From NCBI GenBank assembly GCA_900764695.1, contig CAAFOY010000026.1:1-29213 (forward strand): a DNA stretch of 29,213 nucleotides, in the 5' to 3' direction. Below, piece by piece: positions 1-7,259 of this stretch. The DNA comes from Lachnospiraceae bacterium. Its GTDB lineage: Bacteria; Bacillota_A; Clostridia; Lachnospirales; Lachnospiraceae. The stretch's first letter is position 1; each line of letters begins with the position of its first letter. The translations under genes were made by a program, and so were the position numbers. The notes under the pieces are model-generated. The model saw only the letters and a program-made list of their open reading frames with translations, had not been told where the DNA came from and searched no databases.

Positions 1-1
1 A

Positions 2-73
2 GGAATCCCTCATTGTGAAGCTTATCGTTGCAGTAGTTGCAAAAAGATTTTGATTGATTATGCAAATAGATAA
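2..73 (+). CDS. C-terminal end of a small zinc-ribbon-like protein (PF20097/DUF6487-like), partial
   Basis: An open frame enters from the left edge and ends at the TAA at 71-73. It encodes the last 23 residues, GIPHCEAYRCSSCKKILIDY followed by ANR. The pattern EAYxCxxCKKIxIDY resembles the C-terminal end of short zinc-ribbon proteins (DUF6487/PF20097), whose second CxxC pair sits just before a conserved IIDY ending. Only one CxxC pair is inside the window. Whether it belongs to the mobile element on its right or to flanking chromosome cannot be told. The family call is from memory of the motif and is tentative. Confidence 0.5.
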   Translation, partial: GIPHCEAYRCSSCKKILIDYANR

Positions 74-127
74 CTTCCAGTTTGTATGTATGATAAATCT
101 AAACAGTAATTTAGCAACATATCCTGA

Positions 128-263
128 GTGGGGGCAGAAAGTGCCCCCACTTTCACTATTTGGGGGCAAAAAGCGCCACCACATATAATAAACAAAGGGT
201 TCAAGGGAAAAGTCCCTTGCTAGAACAGCATTTAGATGGAGACATCTCTAATGCGTATCTAGC
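128..263. repeat. Cluster of inverted repeats, candidate oriT or structured RNA
   Basis: Four hairpins follow one another. The first is GTGGGGGCA (128-136) with TGCCCCCAC (142-150), a perfect 9-bp stem. The arm GAAAGTG (137-143) can instead pair with CACTTTC (148-154), so two structures exclude each other. The second is an imperfect G/C stem at 162-180. The third is CAAGGGA (202-208) with TCCCTTG (213-219), 7 bp with a 4-nt loop. The fourth is a compound structure: GCTAGA (219-224) pairs with TCTAGC (258-263) and encloses an inner stem of 228-238 with 243-254. Such clusters are typical of transfer origins of mobilizable elements. No nick site or relaxase is recognised, so the role is inferred. 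Confidence 0.4.
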
Positions 264-355
264 AAAAGACATCACACCTCATTTGTTGCCATATTTAATT
301 ACATATAAGTACATTTAAATACTTAGAAAAATAATCATATATGATACAAAATAAT

Positions 356-388
356 GAAATTCGACCAAGATAGAATTCGACAAAAGAT
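356..388 (+). repeat. Two-copy direct repeat (iteron-like)
   Basis: GAAATTCGACCAAGAT (356-371) is followed by GAATTCGACAAAAGAT (373-388). Allowing one indel the copies share ATTCGAC and the AAGAT-type end, with a 17-bp period, about one and a half helical turns. The position, about 160 bp upstream of the RepA_N-like gene, would suit a binding site for the replication protein or a regulator. Two copies is a minimal case and could be chance in AT-rich DNA. Confidence 0.3.
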
Positions 389-461
389 TTTTTTAGTACT
401 AAAATATTTTTTAGAAGTTCAAAGGTGTTGAAAGCTGATGAATTAAATATAATTTAATAAT

Positions 462-521
462 AAAAGCCTTATTGTTAACAGTAGTTCAAAAGACTAACTG
501 TTTATGGATAAGGCTTTTTTT
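462..521 (+). terminator. Terminator-like hairpin / attenuator ahead of the RepA_N-like gene
   Basis: AAAAGCCTTAT (462-472) pairs perfectly with ATAAGGCTTTT (508-518) and is followed by more T residues to 521. Inside the loop AACAGT (477-482) can pair with ACTGTT (497-502). The structure ends about 10 bp before the ribosome site of the gene starting at 547. No gene lies immediately upstream, so it is better placed to attenuate the replication gene than to end another transcript. Confidence 0.6.
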
Positions 522-546
522 ATTGTCGAAAGGAAGGTGTGAGAGA

Positions 547-1047
547 GTGAATCAATATATAAAAAGGGAAACAAAAATAGAAAACTATGACCCATGTCCA
601 AGATTTCTGTCAAAAATGAAAGTTTCGCCAATAGCAAAACTTGTATACACAACATTATTGGGTAGAACTTTTTTATCAAGGAAAAACGGACTAAAGGATG
701 AAAATGGGAATGTATATGTAATTTATCCGGTAAGAGCATTAGCAAAATACATAGGTAGGACGGAACCTGTGATATATGGTGCACTAAGTGAGCTAGAAGT
801 TTTGGATTTAATTGAAAGAAAAAAAGTCCATAGCGGAATCGCAAATCATATTTATGTAAAATTCCCGGATAATAAAGAAAATGTAAGAATGAATGCAAAA
901 AAGGTTTATGAAACTACTAAAGAAGATATTAGTGAAGCACTAAAGAATTCTGAAGACAACCTATTAAGTAGTTTTAATACTAATAAAAGTATTAAAAAAG
1001 AAACTAATAAATATTTAAATAAATACGAAAAAGAAGGAAGGTTATAA
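547..1047 (+). CDS. RepA_N-type replication initiator N-terminal domain protein
   Basis: This 166-residue protein belongs to the RepA_N-like winged-helix proteins (PF06970 type) found on plasmids and integrative elements of Firmicutes. The motif YDPCPRFL-x-K-x-x-x-SPIAKLVYTTLLGRTFLSRKNG, followed by DENGNVYVIYPVRALAKYIGRTEPVIYGALSELE and then LIERKK, matches that domain. The protein is short, so it is probably the DNA-binding half alone or a control protein. I chose GTG at 547 because AGGAAGG lies 9 bp upstream. The frame stays open to a TTG at 472, but that reading would cover the hairpin at 462-521 and has no ribosome site. The C-terminal tail is Asn/Lys/Ser-rich. A DnaC-like gene starts 2 bp after the stop, which suggests joint action in element replication. 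Confidence 0.7.
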   Translation: MNQYIKRETKIENYDPCPRFLSKMKVSPIAKLVYTTLLGRTFLSRKNGLKDENGNVYVIYPVRALAKYIGRTEPVIYGALSELEVLDLIERKKVHSGIANHIYVKFPDNKENVRMNAKKVYETTKEDISEALKNSEDNLLSSFNTNKSIKKETNKYLNKYEKEGRL

Positions 1048-1049
1048 CA

Positions 1050-1886
1050 ATGGCAAATAGTAAGTTAAATAAAACAGTAACAAAAGTTATGGACGATATA
1101 CAGGATGGTACAACAAAGGGTGAGCATTGTCCGTACTGTGGAGAAAAAATTATTTACACAAAAAACAAAATTACAGGGAATATGGTTCCATGCAGATGCA
1201 AATGTGAAGAAAAAAGAGAGGAAGAAGAGGAAAAGAGAAGAATAGAAGCAGAAAGAAAAAATCTGATTATAAATGCAAAATATGAATGTTTTAATCATAA
1301 GAGTATGTGGGAACAAACTTTTGAGAAAGACAATGGTCTTAATGCCAAGATGTATGTTGCAAAAGATTATGTCGCAAATTGGGAGAAAATGTATGAACAT
1401 AACTGCGGGTTAATGTTGATTGGAAATGTTGGGACAGGTAAATCATACATGGCAAGTGCCATTGCAAATGCTCTAATTGAAAAGGGAGTAAAAGTAAAAT
1501 TTACAAGCTTTATTGAAATAACCAATGACATTTTCAGTGCAAGTGATAAAACAAAATATGTTAAAAGTCTTAATAAATATGATTTGTTAATTATTGATGA
1601 TGTTGGTACAGAAAGAAACACAGAATATACACTGGAAAATATTTATTGGGTTATCGATGAAAGAGTGAGTGAGGGAAAGCCATTAATTATAACAACCAAT
1701 ACAGACATAGATAAAAAAGAAAATGATGAAAATTTTAATAGAAGACGTATCAATAGTCGAATAAGAAATGTTTGTATTCCTGTAGATATTCCTAATTATA
1801 ACATTAGAGAAATAATGTCAAAGAAACATAATGAAACGTGTGCTGAAATCTTTTGGAATGGAGGCGGGTCAAATGGAAAAGAGTAA
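1050..1886 (+). CDS. DnaC-like AAA+ ATP-binding protein (helicase loader)
   Basis: This 278-residue protein resembles the DnaC/IstB/DnaI family of helicase loaders carried on mobile elements. It starts with a putative zinc-binding segment (C27-x2-C30 and C48-x-C50-x-C52), then a very acidic/basic helical stretch (about 53-70), then the AAA+ core with Walker A GNVGTGKS at 125-132, Walker B LLIIDDVG near 177-184 and a sensor-like IITTNT near 215. The strong ribosome site AAGGAAGG precedes the ATG. It sits 2 bp after the RepA_N-like gene and its end overlaps the next small gene by 14 bp, so the three are almost certainly translated from one message. In this family the protein loads a replicative helicase. 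Its target here is inferred. Confidence 0.82.
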   Translation: MANSKLNKTVTKVMDDIQDGTTKGEHCPYCGEKIIYTKNKITGNMVPCRCKCEEKREEEEEKRRIEAERKNLIINAKYECFNHKSMWEQTFEKDNGLNAKMYVAKDYVANWEKMYEHNCGLMLIGNVGTGKSYMASAIANALIEKGVKVKFTSFIEITNDIFSASDKTKYVKSLNKYDLLIIDDVGTERNTEYTLENIYWVIDERVSEGKPLIITTNTDIDKKENDENFNRRRINSRIRNVCIPVDIPNYNIREIMSKKHNETCAEIFWNGGGSNGKE

Positions 1887-2079
1887 AGACGATATATGGT
1901 GTGGATTATCCAAGTTTCTTAGTGAAATTATAGAAAAGTATGCCGAAAATTTAGAAAAAGATTTAAGAGGAAAAAATAGCACATCAATAATTACTGTTAG
2001 AAAAATATATAAAAAGTATATATCTATAGAGTTATTACAAAAAAAGAGACACATTGATATTGACTATTATGTTAGCTAG
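1873..2079 (+). CDS. Small hypothetical protein of the mobile element
   Basis: This 68-residue protein begins MEKSKDDIWCGLSKFL. I set the start at ATG 1873 because GGAGG (1860-1864) lies 8 bp upstream. A start at 1831 would add 14 residues without a better ribosome site. It overlaps the end of the DnaC-like gene by 14 bp, a sign of translational coupling. The sequence is mostly predicted helix, rich in Lys and Glu, with one Cys and no membrane segment. I recognise no family. Position suggests an accessory replication or control factor. Confidence 0.6.
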   Translation: MEKSKDDIWCGLSKFLSEIIEKYAENLEKDLRGKNSTSIITVRKIYKKYISIELLQKKRHIDIDYYVS

Positions 2080-2121
2080 TATTAATATGAACGTAAAAAC
2101 GTGCATAAAATGGAGGCAAAT

Positions 2122-2469
2122 ATGATAATAAGTGAAAGAATTTTTGAAATAATGAAGGAACAGAAAATGAGCCAAAGAGAACTCTCAAGGAGAACCGGGA
2201 TAACAATCAGTACAATTAGCGATTGGAATACCAAGAAGTCGAATCCGGCTTCTGATAAGTTATTGGTTATTAGTGAGGCTTTGGGGGTTTCTGTAGAAGA
2301 ATTACTTACAGGTTCAGAAACGTTTAAAGAAAATTTATCAGAGGATATTGATTATAAAAATGTTGAGGATCATAAGATTTTGGAAGATTACCATAAGTTA
2401 TCTAAAAGTCAGCAGATGCGTTTATTAAAATACATGAAAAGATTAGGGGAAATGAATGGAGAAAAATAA
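2122..2469 (+). CDS. XRE-family helix-turn-helix transcriptional regulator
   Basis: This 115-residue protein has an N-terminal Cro/CI-type helix-turn-helix (residues about 6-60): ISERIFEIMKEQKMSQRELS, then TGITISTISDWNTKKSNPASDKLLVISEALGVSVEELLTG. The C-terminal half is charged and helical (DHKILEDYHKLSKSQQMRLLKYMKRL), as in short element repressors that dimerise through this region. Start ATG 2122 is preceded by GGAGG (2112-2116). An upstream GTG at 2101 has no ribosome site. The stop overlaps the next gene by 14 bp. It probably controls element genes, possibly excision, but no operator is identified. Confidence 0.85.
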   Translation: MIISERIFEIMKEQKMSQRELSRRTGITISTISDWNTKKSNPASDKLLVISEALGVSVEELLTGSETFKENLSEDIDYKNVEDHKILEDYHKLSKSQQMRLLKYMKRLGEMNGEK

Positions 2470-2986
2470 GAACATAAGTGTAATTAAGGATTTAAATGGA
2501 AAAGATATTGTTTTGATTAATGATATTAAATTTAAGGGCAAACGTTCTATTAATTGGGATGATGTCAAGGAATATTTGAAAGAATCAGTGGGTGAATTTT
2601 ATACAATACTTGAAACAGGAGATGTCATATACATTGGAGCTGATTTACCGGATGAATATACTGGTTCAAATGATACATATGGGTTAAAAGGAACAAATGC
2701 CAAGGCAAAGGCTAATGCGTCACAGGGTATTGGGGAAATGATAGAAATTGCCACAGACTCTAAATTTATAATTAATAAAAAGGATAAGCATAAAATTGAT
2801 GCGGCTAATGGCTGGTATAGATTTGATTCACGTTTTGCTTTACCGGTATTTGATGAGAATGGAGAAATAGAAAGGTATAATGTTTTTCATGTCTTCCTGA
2901 TAGTTAGACATGATGCCAACGGTAAGAAATATTTGTACGATGTTATAAAAACAAAAAAAGAAACGAGCAACCCGCTTAGCTACTGA
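2456..2986 (+). CDS. Conserved hypothetical protein, resembling a domain of large polyvalent element proteins
   Basis: This 176-residue soluble protein has no signal peptide or membrane segment. Recognisable stretches are LNGKDIVLINDIKFKGKRSI near the start, GEFYTILETGDVIYIGADLPDEYTGS in the middle, and NGWYRFDSRFALPVFDENGEIERYNVF followed by a strand ending YLYDVIKTKKE. I recall similar stretches as stand-alone proteins and as domains inside very large multi-domain proteins of gut Firmicutes conjugative elements, but I cannot name the family with confidence. The ATG overlaps the XRE gene by 14 bp with AGGGGA upstream, so it is co-translated with the regulator. The function is unknown; a nuclease or toxin-like domain is possible but not shown by any catalytic motif I can identify. 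Confidence 0.6.
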   Translation: MEKNKNISVIKDLNGKDIVLINDIKFKGKRSINWDDVKEYLKESVGEFYTILETGDVIYIGADLPDEYTGSNDTYGLKGTNAKAKANASQGIGEMIEIATDSKFIINKKDKHKIDAANGWYRFDSRFALPVFDENGEIERYNVFHVFLIVRHDANGKKYLYDVIKTKKETSNPLSY

Positions 2987-3068
2987 CAAGTCAGCACGTA
3001 CGGTATAAAAACCCATTTCTTAATACAAAGGGTACTATTTATTAGTGAAAATGTCAAGGAGAAAAATT

Positions 3069-4754
3069 GTGAATAATAAAAAAACAAAGGTTTATATTTA
3101 TACTCGTGTTTCTACAGTTATGCAGATAGATGGTTATTCATTGGAAGCTCAGAAAAATAAAATGAAAAATTATGCTGAATTTAATGATTTTAAGATTGCA
3201 GGAGAATATGAAGATGCAGGAAAGTCAGGGAAGTCCATTGAGGGAAGAATGGGATTCAATCAGATGATTGAGGACATAAAAAGTGGAAAAGATAATGTTG
3301 AATATGTTTTGGTATTTAAGTTGTCAAGATTTGGACGGAACGCAGCGGATGTTCTTTCAACATTGCAGATAATGCAGGACTATGGAGTGAATTTAATATG
3401 CGTTGAGGATGGCATAGATTCATCCAAGGATGCAGGTAAACTTATGATATCTGTATTATCGGCAGTTGCAGAGATTGAAAGAGAAAATATTCGTGTGCAG
3501 ACTATGGAAGGTAGAAGCCAAAAAGCAAGAGAGGGGAAATGGAATGGAGGATTCGCACCTTATGGTTATGCCCTGGATAGCGGAAAACTTGTAATAAATG
3601 AAGAGGAGGCAGAGGCTATAAGAATTATTTTTGACCAATATGTACACAGCAATCTTGGAGCTAATGGAATTGCCAAATATTTAGAAAATCATGGAATACA
3701 TAAGATACCAAGACAGAATGGGAAAAATCCTTTATTTGATGCAGGGTATATTAGAAAAATAATTAAAAATCCAGTATATTGCGGTAAAATAGCTTATGGA
3801 AGAAGACGAACGGAAAAGGTACATGGTACAAGGAATGAATATCGTACTGTTAACAAGGAAGATTATATTTTAGCTGATGGGATTCACGAAGGAATTATTA
3901 GTGAAGAACTTTGGAAAGATGCGCAGATAAAAGCTTTGGTTCAATCAAAAAAATATGAGCATGTAAACAAGAGCAAAAATGTAAGGATACATTTGCTTTC
4001 GGGAATTGTAAAATGTCCTATATGTGGAACAGGGATGTATGGAAATAAAAGCATTAAGAAACGCAAAGATGGAACCAAGTATAAGGACTTCTATTATTAT
4101 GGATGTAAACATAGAAATATGACCAGAGGACACAAATGTGATTACAAAAAACAGATAAATGAAGAAGTACTTGATGCTGCAGTGGCAGAAGTGATAGTAA
4201 AATTGGTTAGTAATCCTAAGTTTGCTAAAATGATGCAGAGTAAAATAAATACAAAGGTAGATGTTAAACCAATTAATCAGGAAATTGCTAATTATAAAAA
4301 GCAGCTAAAGCAGGCAAATATGGCAAAAGATAGAATAATTGAGGAAATAGATTCAATGGATGCAGAGGACAGGCATTTTGAAATTAGGAAAAAAGATTTA
4401 AATGACCGTTTAAATAAAATGTATGATAAAATAGAAGAAAGTTCAGATATGTTGGCTACAGCATTGAATAAGAAACGTTCAATAGAAGCCGATAAATTAA
4501 CTGTGGACAATATCTATAAAGTTCTTATATGCTTTGAGAAGCTGTATGATAAAATGGATCAAACAGAAAAACGTCAGCTTGTTAGTGCATTAGTGGATAA
4601 AGTAGAAATTTACGAAGAAAAGCGGGAAAACGGGCAATGGCTGAAGTCTATTACTTTTAAATTACCTATTATTGAAGGTAGAGAAAGGATTAGTTTGGAC
4701 AATTCAGATAGAGTTGAGACGGTCTGCTTGCTCAGCCGAAAAGAACCTAACTAA
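3069..4754 (+). CDS. Large serine recombinase (site-specific integrase/excisionase of the element)
   Basis: This 561-residue recombinase catalyses integration and excision of the element through a Ser-DNA intermediate. The catalytic domain begins KVYIYTRVST with the nucleophilic Ser, then GYSLEAQ, then FKLSRFGRNAADVL and a long helix. The Recombinase domain follows (GGFAPYGYALDSGKL to NPVYCGKIAYGRRR), then a zinc ribbon (CPICGTGMYG, later YYYGCKH and KCDY) and a coiled coil around 400-460. The ending DNSDRVETVCLLSRK is typical of gut Firmicutes members, and no catalytic motif is missing. I chose GTG 3069 because AAGGAG (3056-3061) lies 7 bp upstream; GTG 3045 and ATG 3051 would add 6-8 residues with weaker signals. 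It is the last gene of the element, as is usual for this class. Confidence 0.93.
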   Translation: MNNKKTKVYIYTRVSTVMQIDGYSLEAQKNKMKNYAEFNDFKIAGEYEDAGKSGKSIEGRMGFNQMIEDIKSGKDNVEYVLVFKLSRFGRNAADVLSTLQIMQDYGVNLICVEDGIDSSKDAGKLMISVLSAVAEIERENIRVQTMEGRSQKAREGKWNGGFAPYGYALDSGKLVINEEEAEAIRIIFDQYVHSNLGANGIAKYLENHGIHKIPRQNGKNPLFDAGYIRKIIKNPVYCGKIAYGRRRTEKVHGTRNEYRTVNKEDYILADGIHEGIISEELWKDAQIKALVQSKKYEHVNKSKNVRIHLLSGIVKCPICGTGMYGNKSIKKRKDGTKYKDFYYYGCKHRNMTRGHKCDYKKQINEEVLDAAVAEVIVKLVSNPKFAKMMQSKINTKVDVKPINQEIANYKKQLKQANMAKDRIIEEIDSMDAEDRHFEIRKKDLNDRLNKMYDKIEESSDMLATALNKKRSIEADKLTVDNIYKVLICFEKLYDKMDQTEKRQLVSALVDKVEIYEEKRENGQWLKSITFKLPIIEGRERISLDNSDRVETVCLLSRKEPN

Positions 4755-4755
4755 G

Positions 4756-4893
4756 GGGCAGGTAATGCTAGATAAAGATTTGGCAGAAATATATGGCTAT
4801 AAAGGCCAAAAGTTAGAGGCTGACATTTTGATATGTACCCCTTTTACTGGACATCCAATGAAAGGGATATATATCATTTTGTACAGTTTCTAA
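4756..4893 (+). pseudogene. Relic of an ORF6N-domain gene at the element junction
   Basis: Immediately after the recombinase stop, one frame reads GQVMLDKDLAEIYGY (4756-4800). This is the hallmark of the ORF6N domain (PF10543), a phage-type DNA-binding/antirepressor module whose usual core is RGxQVMLDxDLAELYGV. Upstream of 4756 the homology stops at the recombinase, and downstream of 4800 the frame continues to 4893 without resembling the family. No start codon or full domain remains, so it is a truncated remnant. The sharp left edge suggests the element inserted into this gene. It is not an intact protein gene. Confidence 0.65.
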
Positions 4894-4975
4894 ATAAAAA
4901 CAGAATCTAAAATACATAGGTGTTCATTGAGAAAGATTTAGTGCTACAATAAAAGAAAAACTGAAAGGCTGAAAA

Positions 4976-7096
4976 ATGAAAATAAAACTATTACATACTT
5001 TAAAAAATTATGATAGAAAAAATCTTATAAAAGATATAATTGCCGGAATTATAATAATGGCCGTGTCTATTCCTATATCAATGGGATATGCTCAGATTGC
5101 GGGATTGCCGGCAGTTTATGGAATATATGGTTCAGTATTTCCGATACTTGCATTTGCACTTTTTTCCACATCACCACAATTTATATTTGGAGTCGATGCG
5201 GCTCCAGCGGCTCTTGTTGGCTCTGCTTTATTAAGCCTTAATATAGAGTTAGGTTCAGACGAGGCAATTGCAGCAGTTCCGGTAATGACATTTTTTGTGG
5301 CAGTATGGTTGCTTGCATTCTATTTTATGAAGGCAGGAAAGCTGGTAAATTATATTTCAGCACCTGTAATGGGTGGATTTATAACAGGAATATGTACAAC
5401 GATTATATTAATGCAGATTCCGAAAATAATGGGTGGCAGCTCCGGAACAGGAGAATTTTTTGAGCTGGCAGAGCACATATTTGAAACAGGAAAACACATA
5501 AATATTCCATCTGTAATAATGGGGGTGATAGCTCTTGTTATATTATTAGTTTCAAAAAAATTAATACCAAAGTTTCCAATGGCAGTAGTGCTTATGTTTG
5601 CGGGAACAATAATAACATTAAATATGCCAATAAGAGATTGGGGAATAAATACTTTAAGTGCCGTGGAACCGGGGCTCCCAAAGTGGAGCATTCCGGATTT
5701 TTCTATTATTTCGATTCAGCAGACAATAACAATAAGTTTATCTGTAGCAGTAGTAATAATGGCAGAAACCTTATTGGCAGAAAATAGTTTCGCACAAAAA
5801 AATAATTATCGTATAAATGATAATCAGGAAATCCTGGCTTTTTCAGTTGGAAATTTTATGGCGGCATTTACAGGATGCTGTCCAATTAATGGTTCCGTCT
5901 CACGTACTGCAATGGGAGAACAATATCAGGCAAAAACTCAACTTACAGGAATTGTTGCAGGACTTTCAATGATAGTGTTGCTTATTTGTGGAACAGGGTT
6001 TATAGGTTATTTGCCAATACCAATTTTAACAGCAATTGTTATTTCAGCACTTTTGGGAGCAACAGAGTTTGACCTTGCAGCACGACTTTGGAAATTGAGC
6101 AGAACAGAATTTCTTATTTTTGTAGGAGCATTTTTAGGCGTACTATTACTTGGAACAATAAATGGAGTTTTAATAGGAATAATTCTTTCGTTTACAGAAA
6201 TGATTATAAGAACTTCAAAACCATCAAGATGTTTTCTTGGAATACAGCCTGGACATAGACATTTTAGGGATTTGAAAGAAGGAAATCAGATTCATGCCAT
6301 AGAAGGTGTAATTATTTACAGATTTAGCAGTAATTTGTTTTTTGCAAATATCGGAGTGCTACAGCGTGATATAGAAGACAGTATAAAACCTGATACAAAG
6401 GCAGTAATTTTAGATGCAAGCGGAGTAGGAAGCATAGATATAACAGCAGCAGACAGACTTGCAATGTTATATAAATCCTTGAAGGAAAAAGGAATACGAT
6501 TTTACATGACCGAGCATATAGCAAAGGTAAATGAGCAGATAAGAACTCTTGGGCTTGGATATATGATTGAAGAGGGAAGGGTAAGAAGAACAATACATAT
6601 AGCATTAAAAGATATGGGAATCGCAAGACCATATCCGTTAGAGGGTGGAATTGAAAATGAAGAAAGAAGTGCTTCAAGAAAGCGTGCGGATAACAAAGTA
6701 CAGGAATTCGTATGGGCGTTTGGAGCTGAAAGCGAGGAGCAAATAGAAAAACAGATAGTTTTACAGATTCAACAGCTAAAGAAAACGGGAGATATCGAAA
6801 AACTTTTCCACGGAAGCTGGTCACACATGGATGCATTTGACGAGGATGAATGGTTAGAACATTTAGAAGAACATTTGAAGGAAATCGTTAATATTTCAGG
6901 AAAAGATGAAAAGAGCATTGCTACCAGATTTGAGGAACATAGAAAAGAAATCCATGAGAGAATCAAAAATGAGCATCCGGAAATGGCAGAGCGATTCAAG
7001 AAAAGAAGGCATATTCTTGATGAACATTTAAGACAAAGACATCCTGAAGTATTTAATCTTATTGAGCATTTAAGGGAAAGTGATGATAGTAACTAA
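4976..7096 (+). CDS. SulP/SLC26-family anion transporter with STAS domain and charged C-terminal extension
   Basis: This 706-residue inner-membrane transporter has the SulP signature near the start (GIIIMAVSIPISMGYAQIAG, then PAVYGIYGSVFPILAFAL) and many hydrophobic helices up to about residue 405. A cytoplasmic STAS domain follows (about 420-545, with FFANIG and VILDASGVGSIDITAADRL). SulP proteins carry sulfate, bicarbonate or other anions; the substrate cannot be read from sequence. The remaining 150 residues are an unusual soluble tail rich in Glu, Lys and His (for example HGSWSHMDAFDEDEWLEHLE), with predicted helices. The ribosome site is weak (GAAAGG). It stands alone, convergent with an asparaginase operon, and separated by strong hairpins. 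Confidence 0.9.
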   Translation: MKIKLLHTLKNYDRKNLIKDIIAGIIIMAVSIPISMGYAQIAGLPAVYGIYGSVFPILAFALFSTSPQFIFGVDAAPAALVGSALLSLNIELGSDEAIAAVPVMTFFVAVWLLAFYFMKAGKLVNYISAPVMGGFITGICTTIILMQIPKIMGGSSGTGEFFELAEHIFETGKHINIPSVIMGVIALVILLVSKKLIPKFPMAVVLMFAGTIITLNMPIRDWGINTLSAVEPGLPKWSIPDFSIISIQQTITISLSVAVVIMAETLLAENSFAQKNNYRINDNQEILAFSVGNFMAAFTGCCPINGSVSRTAMGEQYQAKTQLTGIVAGLSMIVLLICGTGFIGYLPIPILTAIVISALLGATEFDLAARLWKLSRTEFLIFVGAFLGVLLLGTINGVLIGIILSFTEMIIRTSKPSRCFLGIQPGHRHFRDLKEGNQIHAIEGVIIYRFSSNLFFANIGVLQRDIEDSIKPDTKAVILDASGVGSIDITAADRLAMLYKSLKEKGIRFYMTEHIAKVNEQIRTLGLGYMIEEGRVRRTIHIALKDMGIARPYPLEGGIENEERSASRKRADNKVQEFVWAFGAESEEQIEKQIVLQIQQLKKTGDIEKLFHGSWSHMDAFDEDEWLEHLEEHLKEIVNISGKDEKSIATRFEEHRKEIHERIKNEHPEMAERFKKRRHILDEHLRQRHPEVFNLIEHLRESDDSN

Positions 7097-7107
7097 ATCG
7101 TTCATAT

Positions 7108-7140
7108 ACCGGATTTCTAATATTCGGTCTGTATTTTTTA
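7108..7140 (+). terminator. Weak intrinsic terminator after the SulP gene
   Basis: ACCGGAT (7108-7114) pairs with ATTCGGT (7122-7128), a 7-bp stem with one G-U pair and a 7-nt loop. A T-rich run at 7133-7139 follows. It starts 12 bp after the transporter stop codon. Confidence 0.5.
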
Positions 7141-7158
7141 TAAAATGATGATAGCAAC

Positions 7159-7208
7159 TTAATTTTTCCTGTACCCAGTATAACAGAATCGGGTATAGGA
7201 AAAATTAA
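7159..7208. terminator. Long hairpin between convergent genes, likely bidirectional terminator
   Basis: Arms 7159-7176 and 7191-7208 form an 18-bp stem with a single G-U pair and a 14-nt loop. The outer part is A/T-rich (TTTTTCC with GGAAAAA) and the inner part is TACCC with GGGTA. It sits between the plus-strand transporter and the minus-strand asparaginase, so it can stop transcripts from either side. Confidence 0.65.
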
Positions 7209-7259
7209 ATGTATTATTTTAATCTAATACACAATACAACTAATAGCGAATCTGTTTAA

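Larger units (their letters stand above)
74..546. other. Hairpin-rich non-coding region of the mobile element
   Basis: This gene-free stretch of about 470 bp holds a cluster of inverted repeats (128-263), an AT-rich segment with a short direct repeat (356-388) and a terminator-like hairpin (462-521), each listed separately. No relaxase or other ORF is supported here. The layout, with hairpins upstream of a replication-initiation gene, fits a transfer or replication control region. Confidence 0.6.

Noticed and set aside
472..546. Extension of the RepA_N-like gene to a TTG at 472
   Set aside because: It would cover the terminator-like hairpin and has no ribosome site; GTG 547 has AGGAAGG at good spacing.
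6324..6836. Long minus-strand frame (170 residues) inside the SulP gene
   Set aside because: Antisense to a clear STAS-domain coding region, of low-complexity composition and with no family resemblance.
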